This document shows positions 1 to 7,103 of a stretch of 18,673 nt of DNA, one piece after another. Each line of letters begins with the position of its first letter. The first letter of the stretch is position 1. The position numbers were made by a program, and so were the translations under genes. The notes below the pieces were generated by a model. The model saw nothing but the letters and a program-made list of their open reading frames with translations, had not been told where the DNA came from and ran no database searches. This stretch comes from JBMNTU01 sp050945895. Lineage in GTDB: Bacteria > Bacillota > Clostridia > Christensenellales > Christensenellaceae. Location of the stretch: the NCBI GenBank assembly GCA_050945895.1, contig JBMNTU010000038.1:1-18673 (forward strand), read 5' to 3'.

Positions 1-260
1 AAGGGCTAAGGTCAAAGGCAAGGGCGAAGGATAAAGAGAGTGTGGGCGTTTCCCCGCGCGGTGCGCGGGGAAACGGAGGATAGGCCCCCGGCGAGGACTA
101 TGGGCATAGCGGACGCGGCGCACAGTGAAGGAATAAGGGCTTGGTTGCGCCGCTCGGATTTGCGGCGAAGGGGCAGAAGATGACGGATAGGCGGTAGAGC
201 CGTCGCCAATAACGCCGCCTGCCCACAGCCCTGGCGCCGGGGCGATGGTAGAAGAAGGGA
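1..260. repeat. Tandem 248-bp structured repeat, copy 1
   Basis: First of three head-to-tail copies of a GC-rich unit. It starts with degenerate purine-rich AAGGGCAAGG-like steps. Next comes a perfect 13-bp inverted repeat with a 3-nt loop at 47-75 (core CCCCGCGC-GGT-GCGCGGGG). A second hairpin lies at 148-167 (CGCCGC/GCGGCG, 8-nt loop) and a third at 190-204 (GGCGGT-AGA-GCCGTC, closed by two G-U pairs if transcribed on the plus strand). The unit ends in a near-palindrome around GGCGCC. The left edge may continue outside the window. Minus-strand reading frames run across it, but the copies differ by indels that are not multiples of three and contain no domain I recognise, so I do not call a gene. 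It resembles a dispersed intergenic palindromic element. Confidence 0.85.
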
Positions 261-507
261 AGAAGGGCAAGGGCGGAGGGTAAAGAGAGTGTGGGCGTTC
301 CCCGCGCGGTGCGCGGGGAAACGGAGCAATGGCCCCGACGAGGGCTATGGGCATAGCGGACGCGACGCACATAGAGGAAAAAGGGAGTGTGTTGCGCCGC
401 TCGGATTTGCAGCGAAGGGGCAGAAGATGAGGGATAGGCGGCAGAGCCGCCGCCAATAACGCCGCCTGCCCACAGCCCTAGCGCCGGGGCGGTGGTAGAA
501 GAAGGGA
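261..507. repeat. Tandem 248-bp structured repeat, copy 2
   Basis: Second full copy. The central palindrome is at 298-320 (TTCCCCGCGC-GGT-GCGCGGGGAA). The second hairpin at 395-414 has one C-A mismatch. The third hairpin at 437-451 is a perfect GGCGGC-AGA-GCCGCC. It matches copy 1 along its whole length with scattered substitutions, including the terminal TGGTAGAAGAAGGG segment that joins to copy 3. Confidence 0.85.
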
Positions 508-690
508 AAAAGGGCAAGGGCGAAGGATAAAGAGAGTGTGGGCGTTCCCCGCGCGGTGCGCGGGGAAACGGACGGTAAGCCCCGGCGAGGGCTATGGGCA
601 CAGCGGATGCGGCGCACAGGGAGGGAATAGGGGCGCAGTTGCGCTGCACCTGACGCCGCCCGCCCGCATCCCTGGCGCCGGGGCGATGGA
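508..690. repeat. Tandem 248-bp structured repeat, copy 3 (internally deleted)
   Basis: Third copy. It keeps the purine-rich head and the central palindrome at 545-567. It lacks roughly 60 bp that hold the second and third hairpins, then rejoins the unit at the GGCGCC-containing tail (about 675-690). It stops within a few bases of the promoter in front of the radical SAM gene, so the array fills the whole upstream gap. Confidence 0.8.
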
Positions 691-696
691 ATTTGC

Positions 697-725
697 TTGA
701 CGCAGGCGCAAAAAAAGATTATATT
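697..725 (+). promoter_or_regulatory. Sigma-A-type promoter for the radical SAM gene
   Basis: TTGACG at 697-702, a 17-base spacer containing an A-run, and TATATT at 720-725, followed by ATTATAGG. It sits just after the end of repeat copy 3 and about 54 bases before the start codon at 779. Confidence 0.7.
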
Positions 726-778
726 ATAGGGATTATAGCGCCAGACAGTCCGCGAAAAGGCGGAAGCAGGGAGATACA

Positions 779-2536
779 ATGGACGGATTTTTGCCGGTCA
801 ATAAACAGGATTTAGAGCAAGACGGCGTCGGCCAGCCGGATTTTATATTGATAACGGGGGACGCCTATGTAGACCACCCGTCGTTTGCGCACGCCGTCAT
901 ATCCCGCTATTTGGTGGCGCACGGCTATAGCGTGGGCATCATTGCCCAGCCAAACTGGAAGAAAACCCAAAGCTTTACCGTGCTGGGCGAGCCGCGGCTG
1001 GGCTTTTTGGTCAGCCCGGGCAATATGGACAGCATGGTCAGCCTGTATACCGTCGCAAAGAAAAAGAGGGAAAAAGACCTCTATTCCCCGGGCGGCCGGC
1101 AGGGCAAGCGGCCGCCGCGTGCTGCAATCGTCTATACCCAAAAGCTAAAGGAGGCCTACCCAAACAGCCCGGTCATACTGGGAGGAATAGAAGCCAGCCT
1201 GCGCCGGTTTGCGCATTACGATTATTGGGACAACAAGGTCATGCCGTCTATCCTTGCAGATAGCGGGGCAGACCTGCTGGTGTACGGCATGGGCGAGCGC
1301 GCCATCGTGGAAATCGCGGAGGCGCTGGACGGCGGCCTGCGCGCCCAAGATATTACCTATGTACAGGGAACGTGCTACAAGGCAAACGACCTGTCGCGCG
1401 TTTACGAATACGAAAAACTCCCTTCGCTGGGCGAAGTCCGGGAGAACAAACGCACATTTGCAAAAGCGTTCAATGAGCAGATGTTCAACAGAAATAACCC
1501 GCTGGTACAAAAGAACGGCGGCGTTTATATTGTGCAGAATATTCCGGCGCAGCCGCTAAACACGCGCGAGCTGGATTTTGTGTACAGCCTGCCGTACACG
1601 CGGCGCGCCCACCCGATGTACAAAGAGCCCGTCCCCGCGCTGGCAGAGGCGGCAAACTCCATTACGGCGGTGCGCGGATGCGTGGGCGGGTGCGCTTTTT
1701 GCGCGCTGTATTACCACCAGGGCAAATGCGTTTCTTCGCGCAGCAAAAAAAGCATACTTGCCGAAGCCGAAACAATAAAGGAAACGCCGGGCTTTAAAGG
1801 TACAATAAGCGACGTAGGCGGCCCAACCGCCAATCTATACGGAATGAAGTGCATGCGCAAGGGCGGCATGTGCCAATCCCGCCGCTGCCTTGTTCCTTCG
1901 CCCTGCAAGCACCTGAAGGAAAGCCACGCCGCCTACATAGACGTCCTTCGAAGCATCCGCAATATCCCTGGAATAAAGCACGTTTTTGTACGTTCGGGCA
2001 TCCGGCACGACCTCGCGCTGATGGACAAAAGCGGCGAATTTATCCGCGAGCTGGCAAAGCACCATGTAAGCGGGCAACTAAAGCTTGCGCCCGAGCATGT
2101 ATCGGGCAGCGTGCTGCACACTATGGGAAAGCCGGAAATAGAAGTGTACGAAAAATTCAAACAGAAGTTTGACGCAATATCCGAAAGCCTGGGGAAAAAG
2201 CAGTATGTACTGCCGTACTTTATGTCTTCGCACCCCGGCTGCAAAATGGACGACGCGGTAACGCTTGCCGAATACATCCGCGATTCGGGCTTTATGCCCG
2301 ATACCGCCCAGGATTTTTACCCAACGCCGGGCACGCTGGCCACATGTATGTACTACACGGGAATAGACCCGCAAACAGGCAAAAGCGTTTATGCGGCCCG
2401 CAAGGGAGAGGAAAAAGCCATGCAGCGCGCGCTCATCCAATACAAAAACCCCGCAAACCGCCCGCTTGTCAAAAAGGCGCTGCTTGCGGCAAAGCGGTTC
2501 GACCTGATGGGCAAGGGAAAGAAATCGCTTTGGTAG
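779..2536 (+). CDS. YgiQ-family (UPF0313) radical SAM protein
   Basis: 585 residues. The cluster motif of radical SAM enzymes, C-x3-C-x2-C, is visible as C301-V-G-G-C305-A-F-C308 and would bind the [4Fe-4S] cluster that cleaves S-adenosylmethionine. The N-terminal 200 residues (GDAYVDHPSF near the start, then VILGGIEASLRRFAHYDYW) and the post-cluster GGPTANLYGMKC segment are typical of the YgiQ family, whose substrate is unknown. The C-terminus (YKNPANRPLVKKAL) matches the beginning of the family's C-terminal region but ends soon after, making it shorter than the enterobacterial protein of about 740 residues. The start is fixed by AGGGAGA at 768-774. It stands alone behind its own promoter and converges on the membrane-protein gene; I see no terminator between the two. 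Family assignment is secure, the reaction is not. Confidence 0.93.
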   Translation: MDGFLPVNKQDLEQDGVGQPDFILITGDAYVDHPSFAHAVISRYLVAHGYSVGIIAQPNWKKTQSFTVLGEPRLGFLVSPGNMDSMVSLYTVAKKKREKDLYSPGGRQGKRPPRAAIVYTQKLKEAYPNSPVILGGIEASLRRFAHYDYWDNKVMPSILADSGADLLVYGMGERAIVEIAEALDGGLRAQDITYVQGTCYKANDLSRVYEYEKLPSLGEVRENKRTFAKAFNEQMFNRNNPLVQKNGGVYIVQNIPAQPLNTRELDFVYSLPYTRRAHPMYKEPVPALAEAANSITAVRGCVGGCAFCALYYHQGKCVSSRSKKSILAEAETIKETPGFKGTISDVGGPTANLYGMKCMRKGGMCQSRRCLVPSPCKHLKESHAAYIDVLRSIRNIPGIKHVFVRSGIRHDLALMDKSGEFIRELAKHHVSGQLKLAPEHVSGSVLHTMGKPEIEVYEKFKQKFDAISESLGKKQYVLPYFMSSHPGCKMDDAVTLAEYIRDSGFMPDTAQDFYPTPGTLATCMYYTGIDPQTGKSVYAARKGEEKAMQRALIQYKNPANRPLVKKALLAAKRFDLMGKGKKSLW

Positions 2537-2566
2537 GAAGCTGCACGGCCAAATGAAGGAAAGCCG

Positions 2567-2977
2567 TTATTCTGCATCCGGCGGGCCGGGCTGCGCCTGG
2601 GCGGTTTGGCTGAGGCCTGCAAGGTACAGTGCAGATATAACAATGCTGATTATATCTCCTACATTGCCGCCGCGTCCGTTGGCTGTGGATACAACGACGC
2701 TGATAATGCACAGAATGAGCACGATAATAACCAGCGTTTTGCATATTCCAAGGTTTTTGCCCTTCATTCCGTAGGCGCCGGCAACCAGGTAAACGGTGCT
2801 GAGCACAACAGAAAGAATGGATAACAAGATAATGATTCCGCCCAGCATTCCCTGCTCTGTTGCCAGTAAAATGCCCGAAACAAGCAAGACAATGCTTATA
2901 ATAAGCGTAATGACGCCCAAAACCAAAAACGCGACAGATGCGCCTTTTAAAAGAGGGGCAGGTTGCTGCTGATCCAT
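2567..2977 (-). CDS. Small four-helix membrane protein, function unknown
   Basis: 136 residues. After a short polar start (MDQQQPAPLLKG) there are four hydrophobic stretches near residues 14-38, 44-67, 78-98 and 105-122, and a polar Pro/Gln-rich tail. There are no catalytic motifs. The hydrophobic pattern resembles small DUF4064-like membrane proteins of Firmicutes, but I cannot assign a family from sequence alone. AGGAG at 2984-2988 (read on the minus strand) lies six bases before the ATG, which fixes the start. It has its own promoter next to the 100-bp repeat array and ends only 30 bases from the stop of the convergent radical SAM gene. Confidence 0.8.
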   Translation of the reverse strand: MDQQQPAPLLKGASVAFLVLGVITLIISIVLLVSGILLATEQGMLGGIIILLSILSVVLSTVYLVAGAYGMKGKNLGICKTLVIIVLILCIISVVVSTANGRGGNVGDIISIVISALYLAGLSQTAQAQPGPPDAE

Positions 2978-3008
2978 CTTGCAAACTCCTTTTTTACTTA
3001 ATATAAGG

Positions 3009-3038
3009 ATTATAGCAAAGCTGGCGGCGCTGGCGCAA
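3009..3038 (-). promoter_or_regulatory. Promoter for the small membrane protein
   Basis: Read on the minus strand: TTGCGC (plus 3033-3038), an 18-base spacer, then a perfect TATAAT (plus 3009-3014), followed about 20 bases later by the AGGAG site. The -35 element ends two bases before the first unit of the 100-bp tandem array. Confidence 0.55.
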
Positions 3039-3040
3039 TG

Positions 3041-3379
3041 GCAAATTCGCGAACAAGGGGAGCGGAAACCTGCCGCTTTGGAGATTACATATAGGCCGCC
3101 GATAAGCAGGCGCGGAGCGAACGGCAGGATGACCGGCTTTGCAAATTCGCGAACAAGGGGAGCGGAAGCCTGCCGCTTTGGAGATTACATATAGGCCGCC
3201 GATAAGCAGGCGCGGAGCGAACGGCAGGACGACCGGCTTTGCAAATTCGCGAACAAGGGGAGCGGAAGCCTGCCGCTTTGGAGATTACATATAGGCCGCC
3301 GATAAGCAGGCGCGGAGCGAACGGCAGGACGACCGGCTTTGCAAATTCGCGAACAAGGGGAGCGGCAACCTGCCGCCGG
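3041..3379. repeat. 100-bp tandem repeat, 3.4 units
   Basis: Units begin with GCAAATTCGCGAACAAGGGG at 3041, 3141, 3241 and 3341. The first three are exactly 100 bp and the last is cut at about 39 bp. Units 2 and 3 are identical base for base. Unit 1 differs from them at two positions (A for G at 3068, T for C at 3130). Each unit contains the palindrome TTCGCGAA, a short hairpin AGCGG/CCGCT, and a longer-range pairing CCTGCCG/CGGCAGG. A unit of 100 is not a multiple of three, so successive units shift frame and it is not coding. This array accounts for most of the 538-base gap between the membrane-protein gene and tig. Confidence 0.95.
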
Positions 3380-3403
3380 ACATGTACAAACTGTGAATAT
3401 TTG

Positions 3404-3432
3404 TTGCGGCATCGGTATATATATAGTATAAT
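3404..3432 (+). promoter_or_regulatory. Promoter of the tig-clpP-clpX operon
   Basis: TTGCGG at 3404-3409, a 17-base spacer and a perfect TATAAT at 3427-3432. It lies about 25 bases after the last partial 100-bp repeat. The predicted leader to the tig start is about 75 bases. I saw no CtsR direct-repeat operator and no CIRCE element, so classical heat-shock control is not evident. Confidence 0.65.
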
Positions 3433-3462
3433 AAGATATGTATGGTCTGGTATCAAAATAAG

Positions 3463-3489
3463 CCTGCCGGGCAATGCAGACCGGGCAGG
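3463..3489 (+). promoter_or_regulatory. Stem-loop in the tig leader
   Basis: CCTGCCGG (3463-3470) pairs with CCGGGCAGG (3481-3489) around one bulged G, with a 10-base loop. It begins roughly 25 bases after the predicted transcription start and ends 14 bases before the AGGAGG ribosome site at 3504-3509. There is no T-run, so it is not a terminator. It could affect mRNA stability or translation; no known riboswitch was recognised. Confidence 0.4.
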
Positions 3490-3515
3490 TACAGATAAAA
3501 CTCAGGAGGATTGTG

Positions 3516-5006
3516 ATGGCTGCAAAAGTGGAAAAGCTCGAGGGGAACAAGGCAAAACTGCACATAGAAATATCTGCGGAAAAATTTGAAGAGGGCATTA
3601 AAAAGGCGTTTCAGAAGATGAAGGGGCGGTTTAACATCCCCGGCTTCCGTAAAGGGAAGGCGCCCAGGGCAATCGTGGAAAACCACTATGGCTCAGAGAT
3701 ATTTTACGAAGATGCGTTCGAGGAAGTTTTCCCTGAAAGCTACCAGGAAGCGGTCAAAGAGCACGAGCTGGACGTTGTGTCCCGCCCGGATATCGATATC
3801 CTAAGCATCAACAAGCAGGACGGCGTAACGTATGTTGCAGAGGTCACGCTGCGGCCGGAGGTCACGCTGGGCAAGTACGAGGGCATCAAGCTCAAAAAGG
3901 AAATACGCAAAATAACGGCCAAGGAAGTGGACGCCGAAATCGAAAAAACGCGTGAGCAAAACGCCCGCTGGGTAGACGTAGAGCGCGCTGCCAAAGACGG
4001 CGACACGGTCGATATAGACTTCGACGGAACCATTAACGGCGAAGCGTTCCACGGCGGCCATGCCAATGGGCAAACGCTGGTTTTGGGCTCTAAAACGTTC
4101 ATTCCCGGCTTCGAAGAGGGAATCGCAGGCATGAAGCCCGGCGACGAAAAAGACTTGGACGTTACGTTCCCCAAAGATTATTCGCCGGAGTTTGCCGAAA
4201 AGGACGCGGTGTTCCATGTCAAGCTAAACGGCGTCAAGGAAAAAGAGCTGCCCGAGCTGGACGACGAGTTTGCGCAGGATGTTTCGGAGTTCGAAACGCT
4301 TGCCGAATATAAAAAAGACGTAAAAAAGAACCTCCAGGAGCGCGCAGACAAAGACGCGCAGGGCGCGCTGGAAAACCAGCTTGTAGAGGAAATTTCCAAA
4401 AACGCCAAGGTAGACATTCCGGAAGTTATGATAGAAGGCGAAATCGATTACCAGATCCAGCAGCTTTCGTACCAGCTTATGTACCAGGGCATGAAGCTGG
4501 AGGATTACCTGAACTATGCCGGCATTACCCTGGAAAAGATGCGTGAAGACTTCAAACCCGTCAGCGAGCAGCAGGTTCGAACCATGCTGGTCGTGCAGGC
4601 GCTGATCGAAAAACTCAAGATCGAGCCGACGGAAAAAGAGATCGAGCAGCGTATCGAAAAGATGGCTAAGGAAAACGGCGATACTGTCGAGAAATATAAG
4701 AAGGCAATGGGCGAAGATGCCGAAGCGCGCGTGAAGAATACACTGACGATGGAAAAATTGTTCGATATTCTCCTCGAAAAAGCGGTTATAGAAGAGGTAG
4801 AGCCCAAAAAGAAAACAGCCAAAAAGGCAGAGCCGAAAGCGGAAGGCGCCAAAGCGGACGAGAAGCCCGCAGCCAAAAAAGCGCCTGCCAAAAAGCCTGC
4901 GGCCAAAAAAGAGGATGCAAAAGCAGCCGAAAAGAAGCCCGCGGCCAAAAAGCCTGCGGCTAAAAAAGCCCCGGCAAAGAAAGAAGCTGAAAAGAAAGAC
5001 AAATAA
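3516..5006 (+). CDS. tig: Trigger factor with a lysine/alanine-rich C-terminal tail
   Basis: Ribosome-bound chaperone and peptidyl-prolyl isomerase that meets nascent chains at the exit tunnel. 496 residues from the ATG at 3516, chosen because AGGAGG lies at 3504-3509; an in-frame ATG at 3474 has no such site. The N-terminal ribosome-binding signature GFRKGKAP is at 43-50. An FKBP-type domain spans about 155-240 (DGDTVDIDFDG, then FIPGFEEGIAGMKPG). The helical C-terminal chaperone region runs to about 428. Residues 429-496 form an extra tail of PAAKK/APAKK-like repeats with 26 Lys and 21 Ala in 68 positions. Ordinary trigger factors end near residue 430. The tail is in frame, shares the codon style of the body and ends at a normal stop. 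It is the first gene of tig-clpP-clpX, 15 bases before clpP. Confidence 0.97.
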   Translation: MAAKVEKLEGNKAKLHIEISAEKFEEGIKKAFQKMKGRFNIPGFRKGKAPRAIVENHYGSEIFYEDAFEEVFPESYQEAVKEHELDVVSRPDIDILSINKQDGVTYVAEVTLRPEVTLGKYEGIKLKKEIRKITAKEVDAEIEKTREQNARWVDVERAAKDGDTVDIDFDGTINGEAFHGGHANGQTLVLGSKTFIPGFEEGIAGMKPGDEKDLDVTFPKDYSPEFAEKDAVFHVKLNGVKEKELPELDDEFAQDVSEFETLAEYKKDVKKNLQERADKDAQGALENQLVEEISKNAKVDIPEVMIEGEIDYQIQQLSYQLMYQGMKLEDYLNYAGITLEKMREDFKPVSEQQVRTMLVVQALIEKLKIEPTEKEIEQRIEKMAKENGDTVEKYKKAMGEDAEARVKNTLTMEKLFDILLEKAVIEEVEPKKKTAKKAEPKAEGAKADEKPAAKKAPAKKPAAKKEDAKAAEKKPAAKKPAAKKAPAKKEAEKKDK

Positions 5007-5021
5007 TATGGAGGCAAAGCA

Positions 5022-5630
5022 ATGAGCAGCTTGGTACCGGTAGTTGTAGAACAAACGAGCAGAGGCGAACGGAGTTACGACATATTCTCCCGCCTTCTGA
5101 AGGATAGGATTATATTCTTAACAGGGGAAATCGACGACAACACAGCCGACCTTGTGGTCGCCCAGATGATTTTCCTCGAAGCGGAAGACCCGGACAAAGA
5201 AATTTACCTGTACATCAACAGCCCGGGCGGTTCCATTACGGCGGGCATGGCCATTTTCGACACCATGCAGTACATCAAGTGCGACGTTTCCACCATTTGC
5301 ATCGGCATGGCGGCGTCCATGGCGGCGTTTTTGATGGCAGCGGGCGAAAAAGGCAAGCGCAAAGCCCTGCCCAACAGCGAAATTATGATCCACCAGCCGC
5401 TGGGCGGAACGCGCGGACAGGCGACCGATATCGCCATCCACGCACAGCGCATATTGGATATCAAAGAAAAAATGAACCGTATTTTGAGCGAACGCACAGG
5501 ACAGCCGCTCAAAAAGGTACAGAAGGACGTAGAGCGCGATTATTTTATGACGGCAGACGAAGCGCTGGAGTACGGCGTGGTGGACGAAATCATCACAAGC
5601 AAGAAACAGGCCGAACAGAAAAAAGAATAG
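5022..5630 (+). CDS. clpP: ATP-dependent Clp protease proteolytic subunit ClpP
   Basis: 202 residues, normal for the family. It forms the barrel-shaped serine protease that degrades proteins delivered by ClpX. The catalytic triad is visible: Ser99 in GMAASMAAF, His124 in MIHQPLGG, and Asp173 in ERDYFMTADEALEYG. The oxyanion-loop region NSPGGSITAGMAI precedes it. GGAGG at 5010-5014 precedes the ATG by seven bases. It is co-directional with tig (15-base gap) and clpX (71-base gap with a hairpin), consistent with one transcript from the tig promoter. No separate promoter was seen. Confidence 0.98.
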   Translation: MSSLVPVVVEQTSRGERSYDIFSRLLKDRIIFLTGEIDDNTADLVVAQMIFLEAEDPDKEIYLYINSPGGSITAGMAIFDTMQYIKCDVSTICIGMAASMAAFLMAAGEKGKRKALPNSEIMIHQPLGGTRGQATDIAIHAQRILDIKEKMNRILSERTGQPLKKVQKDVERDYFMTADEALEYGVVDEIITSKKQAEQKKE

Positions 5631-5658
5631 TCGAAACTCTGCAGGTTGTGGGGAAAAT

Positions 5659-5680
5659 CCCGCCGCATACCATGCGCGGG
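5659..5680 (+). other. Hairpin between clpP and clpX
   Basis: CCCGC-C-GCAT / ATGC-GCGGG with a 3-base loop (ACC) and one bulged C. It occupies the middle of the 71-base spacer and is not followed by a T-run, so read-through into clpX is expected. A processing or stability element is possible. Confidence 0.4.
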
Positions 5681-5701
5681 GCAAACTGGAGTTGAAGATA
5701 C

Positions 5702-6994
5702 ATGTATAACGAATTTGAAGACAAACAACTAAAATGCTCGTTCTGCGGCAAACAGCAGGACCAGGTAAAAAGGCTGATTGCCGGGCCGGGCGTTTTCATC
5801 TGCGACGAATGCGTAGAGCTCTGTTCCGAAATTATCGAAGAAGAGTTCCAGGAAACGCAGAAGTTTGAGGTGCAAAACTACCTGAAGCCGGACGAAATCG
5901 TCGCCATTTTAAACGATTATGTCATCGGCCAGGACAAAGCCAAAAAGCACCTTGCGGTGGCGGTCTACAACCACTACAAGCGCATCAACGCTGCCATGGC
6001 CGAAGACGACACCGAAATCCAGAAAAGCAATATACTGCTGCTTGGCCCAACGGGCAGCGGCAAAACGCTGCTGGCGCAAACGCTGGCGCGTATTTTAGAC
6101 GTACCCTTTGCCATGGCGGACGCCACCTCGCTGACCGAAGCAGGCTATGTGGGCGAAGATGTAGAAAACATCCTCCTAAAGCTCATACAGGCCGCCGATT
6201 TCGATATGGACCGCGCGCAAAAGGGCATCATCTATGTAGACGAGATAGACAAAATTACCCGCAAGGGAGACAACGCGTCCATCACCCGCGACGTTTCGGG
6301 CGAGGGCGTGCAGCAGGCGCTGCTCAAAATACTGGAGGGTACGCAGGCCAGCGTTCCGCCGCAGGGCGGGCGCAAGCACCCCCACCAAGATTTTTTGCAG
6401 ATAGACACAACAAACATCCTGTTTATTTGCGGCGGCGCGTTCGGCGGGCTGGAAAAAATCGTCGAACAGCGCGTCAATGTCAAATCGATGGGGTTTGGCG
6501 CAGACATAAAAAGCAAAAACGAGAAGGACGTCAGCGTTATGCTGGACGACGTCCGCCCCGAAGATTTAATCAAATACGGCCTCATTCCGGAATTTGTGGG
6601 CAGGCTGCCCGTTGTGGTCAACCTGCACTCGCTGGACGAAGCGGCGCTGGTAGACATCCTCAAAAAGCCCAAAAACGCCATTACCAAGCAGTATAAAAAA
6701 CTGTTCGAAATAGACGGCGTAGAGCTGGAGTTCGAGGACGAGGCGCTTTATGAGGTCGCCAAGCGCGCCATCGAAAACAAAACGGGTGCGCGCGGCCTAA
6801 GGAGCATCATCGAATCGTCGATGATGGACATCATGTACGAGCTTCCTTCGCGCGACGACGTACTAAAATGCGTCGTCACCAAAGACACGATCAAAAACAA
6901 AAAGCCGATTGTCGTCGTGGGGGAAAACAAGAAAAAAGAGCTGCCCCCCGCAGAGGAAGAAAAGCACACCGAAAAAAAGGAAAGCGCTTCGTAG
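5702..6994 (+). CDS. clpX: ATP-dependent Clp protease ATP-binding subunit ClpX
   Basis: AAA+ unfoldase that recognises, unfolds and feeds substrates to ClpP. 430 residues. The N-terminal C4 zinc-binding domain has Cys12, Cys15, Cys34 and Cys37. Walker A is GPTGSGKT at 115-122. The pore loop GYVG is at 148-151. Walker B IYVDEID is at 177-183. The RKH pore loop is in GGRKHPHQDF (222-231). The arginine finger lies in PEFVGRLP (R301), and sensor 2 is GAR at 362-364. The loop that docks onto ClpP reads MGF (263-265) in place of the usual IGF. The C-terminus carries about 20 extra charged residues (KKKELPPAEEEKHTEKK). GGAG at 5688-5691 precedes the start. It is the last gene of the operon, followed by the terminator at 7041-7070. 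Confidence 0.98.
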   Translation: MYNEFEDKQLKCSFCGKQQDQVKRLIAGPGVFICDECVELCSEIIEEEFQETQKFEVQNYLKPDEIVAILNDYVIGQDKAKKHLAVAVYNHYKRINAAMAEDDTEIQKSNILLLGPTGSGKTLLAQTLARILDVPFAMADATSLTEAGYVGEDVENILLKLIQAADFDMDRAQKGIIYVDEIDKITRKGDNASITRDVSGEGVQQALLKILEGTQASVPPQGGRKHPHQDFLQIDTTNILFICGGAFGGLEKIVEQRVNVKSMGFGADIKSKNEKDVSVMLDDVRPEDLIKYGLIPEFVGRLPVVVNLHSLDEAALVDILKKPKNAITKQYKKLFEIDGVELEFEDEALYEVAKRAIENKTGARGLRSIIESSMMDIMYELPSRDDVLKCVVTKDTIKNKKPIVVVGENKKKELPPAEEEKHTEKKESAS

Positions 6995-7040
6995 CACAAA
7001 CGCTTCCGTCTAACGCCGGAGGCACACAGAAAAAAATTGG

Positions 7041-7070
7041 CAGGGGCGGTCAAAAACCGCTCCTGTTTTT
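7041..7070 (+). terminator. Intrinsic terminator after clpX
   Basis: CAGGGGCGGT (7041-7050), loop CAAAA, ACCGCTCCTG (7056-7065) with one G-U pair, then TTTTT. It lies 46 bases after the clpX stop and 33 bases before the lipoprotein start. It therefore separates the Clp operon from the gene block that follows. Confidence 0.85.
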
Positions 7071-7103
7071 ATGCCGGTATTGGCATGGATGGGAGATACA
7101 AAC

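Noticed and set aside
8..23. AAGGTCAAAGGCAAGG as a CtsR heat-shock operator
   Set aside because: Only one GGTCAAA heptad is present, not the tandem pair, and the sequence is part of the degenerate repeat head, far from the clp genes.
47..567. Three regularly spaced palindromes resembling a CRISPR array
   Set aside because: Spacing is about 248 bp and the intervening sequence is itself repeated, so there are no unique spacers; no cas genes are present.
12..779. Overlapping minus-strand reading frames of 105-183 codons across the 248-bp array
   Set aside because: They arise from GC-rich repeats without stops. Copies shift frame through non-triplet indels, no ribosome sites precede the starts, and the peptides are Arg/Pro/Ala-rich with no domain.
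3474..3515. Upstream ATG extending trigger factor by 14 residues
   Set aside because: It falls in the loop of the leader hairpin with no ribosome site, whereas the ATG at 3516 has AGGAGG six bases upstream and gives the conventional N-terminus.
3085..3598. Minus-strand reading frames of 129-137 codons over the 100-bp repeats
   Set aside because: A 100-bp unit changes frame at each copy. The frames overlap both predicted promoters and have no supporting ribosome site.
4224..5054. 276-codon minus-strand frame rich in Phe and Leu over the tig tail
   Set aside because: It is the complement of lysine-rich AAA/AAG codons in tig, and no ribosome site or domain is seen.
7071..7103. Upstream ATG for the lipoprotein at 7104
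   Set aside because: It abuts the T-run of the clpX terminator, and the extension would mask the signal peptide; GGGAGA supports 7104.
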